From contig JAGHBI010000066.1 of NCBI GenBank assembly GCA_021161055.1, forward strand, positions 1 through 6,384: a stretch of DNA of 6,384 nucleotides. Direction: 5' to 3'. Under the pieces are notes generated by a model. It was not told where the DNA came from and did no database searches. It worked only from the letters and a program-made list of their open reading frames with translations. This DNA is from Candidatus Iainarchaeum sp. (GTDB lineage: Archaea > Iainarchaeota > Iainarchaeia > Iainarchaeales > DTGL01). Numbering within the stretch: position 1 is the first letter of the stretch; the number at the start of each line of letters is the position of its first letter. Below, one piece after another: positions 5,502 to 6,384 of the stretch. The position numbers were made by a program, and so were the translations under genes.

Positions 5502-6384
5502 AGCACAGCACCTATGTAAGCGTTTTGATTGAGCAAAGCGCTAGCAGCCGGCTCAACGATTGCCCTTACGATAAGCTCCGGGAAAAGACCGAAGATTATT
5601 ATAAAGATGCAGAGCAAAAGCATTGCAAGTAACATACTTTTTGGAACATCCCTAGCATCGGAAAGCTCCTTAAGCTCGGGGCCGAGAAATGCTGAACAGA
5701 ATACCTTGACAAAGGATACTAGCGTGAGCACACTTACAATCATTGCAACTACCGCCAACAACGGATTGAATATGTAGCTTGATTCATAGATGAGAAGCTT
5801 CGAAGCAAAGCCGTTCGTTGGAGGCAGCCCAGCAATAGCGGCAGCACCAATAATGAAGAATATTGCGGTCAGAGGCATTCTGCGCGCTAAGCCGCTGAGC
5901 TCATCAAGGTTTCTTCTGCCTGTGGTATAGATTATAGCGCCTGCAGTCAGGAATAGCAGCCCTTTATACATCGCATGGTTTATTATGTGGAATATTGCAC
6001 CATGCATCGCTTTAACACCATAAGTTGCTAGCGATGTGTTCATTGCTAATAGCCCTAAGCCTACACCGAGCAGCATATAACCTGTCTGCGATATCGCATG
6101 GTATGCCATCAAGCGCTTTATATCCTTCTGGGGCAAAGCCATTGTGACGCCAATAAACATCGAAAGCAGGCCCAATATAACAATTGCTGAGCCTATGAGC
6201 TGAATCATAAAAAATGCGCCAAATAAGCTGAAGGAAACCCTGAAAAGTGCATACAAACATGTCTGGCTCGCGACAACAAGCATTGCAGTTATTGGCGCAG
6301 GCGCTCTGCTATAGGCATCGGGCACCCATAGGTGCATGGGCACGCTACCGGCTTTCATCGCAAGCGCGGAAACAAGCAACGCTA
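5498..6384 (-). CDS. mbhH: Ion-translocating antiporter-like subunit (MbhH; NuoL/M/N and MrpD family), 5' end missing
   Basis: The frame is open to the right edge, so the N-terminal part (probably around 200 residues by family length) is outside; 295 codons are visible. They carry roughly nine predicted membrane helices and the C-terminal family blocks: MKAGSVPMHLWVPDAYSRAP (the Kx4PxHxWLPDA block), KDIKRLMAYHAISQTGYMLLG, HIINHAMYKGLLFLTAG and GLPPTNGFASK. Visible channel-type residues, counted from the first full codon, are K10 (helix 7 Lys), K140 (in HAMYKG) and K194 (in GFASK). The helix 8 Lys of NuoM, NuoN and MrpD is replaced by Gln at residue 40. The protein should move H+ or Na+ across the membrane, driven by the hydrogenase reaction. 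Both MbhH and a Mrp-D-like label fit; position directly before mbhI favours MbhH. Confidence 0.9.
   Translation of the reverse strand, partial: ALLVSALAMKAGSVPMHLWVPDAYSRAPAPITAMLVVASQTCLYALFRVSFSLFGAFFMIQLIGSAIVILGLLSMFIGVTMALPQKDIKRLMAYHAISQTGYMLLGVGLGLLAMNTSLATYGVKAMHGAIFHIINHAMYKGLLFLTAGAIIYTTGRRNLDELSGLARRMPLTAIFFIIGAAAIAGLPPTNGFASKLLIYESSYIFNPLLAVVAMIVSVLTLVSFVKVFCSAFLGPELKELSDARDVPKSMLLAMLLLCIFIIIFGLFPELIVRAIVEPAASALLNQNAYIGAVL

Noticed and set aside
1579..6384. Respiratory complex I or F420H2 dehydrogenase (Nuo/Fpo) cluster
   Set aside because: The large subunit keeps both nickel-binding CxxC pairs and a processed-type tail, the small subunit has CxxC rather than adjacent cysteines, and the order matches mbhH-N.

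Overview
The window looks archaeal. The KsgA/Dim1-type rRNA methyltransferase has the archaeal sequence style, with VSNLPF followed by AKPGxKxYSRLSV. The main gene cluster has the gene order and separate-subunit layout of the membrane-bound [NiFe] hydrogenase (Mbh) known from Thermococcales. Base composition is moderately AT-rich. Genes overlap by a few bases and most have clear Shine-Dalgarno motifs of the AGGTG type. The lineage cannot be fixed from sequence alone; the KsgA does not look like a close Thermococcales copy, and another archaeal group carrying an Mbh-like enzyme is plausible.

Layout. On the minus strand, reading from the right edge leftwards (5498-6384 down to 1579), seven genes form one tight operon: an ion-translocating antiporter-like subunit (mbhH-like, cut by the right edge), a two-helix membrane subunit (mbhI-like), the hydrogenase small subunit (mbhJ), a NuoC-like subunit (mbhK), the Ni-binding large subunit (mbhL), the NuoH-like membrane anchor (mbhM) and a 2x[4Fe-4S] ferredoxin-like subunit (mbhN). 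This matches mbhH-I-J-K-L-M-N. Converging on it from the left, on the plus strand, is a HycI-type hydrogenase maturation protease (1121-1573), whose stop lies 5 bases from the ferredoxin gene's stop. A 77-base divergent intergenic region separates the protease from ksgA on the minus strand (165-1043). Downstream of ksgA, the start of a small coiled-coil protein runs off the left edge.

How it works together. By family knowledge, electrons from reduced ferredoxin enter at MbhN, pass to the proximal cluster in MbhJ and reduce protons at the NiFe site of MbhL, while MbhM, MbhH and MbhI couple this to ion translocation across the membrane. MbhL keeps both CxxC nickel motifs, so it should be a true hydrogenase rather than a complex I or Mbx-like derivative. 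It also carries a 32-residue tail after DPCxxCxxR, the substrate expected for the convergently transcribed protease. Points worth a second look are a Lys-to-Gln change at a normally charged position in the antiporter subunit, a TTG start for the large subunit, and a plus-strand T-rich terminator that lies inside the lysine-rich tail codons of the ferredoxin gene. No mobile elements, CRISPR arrays, tRNA or rRNA genes were seen, and no gene-free stretch exceeds 77 bases.
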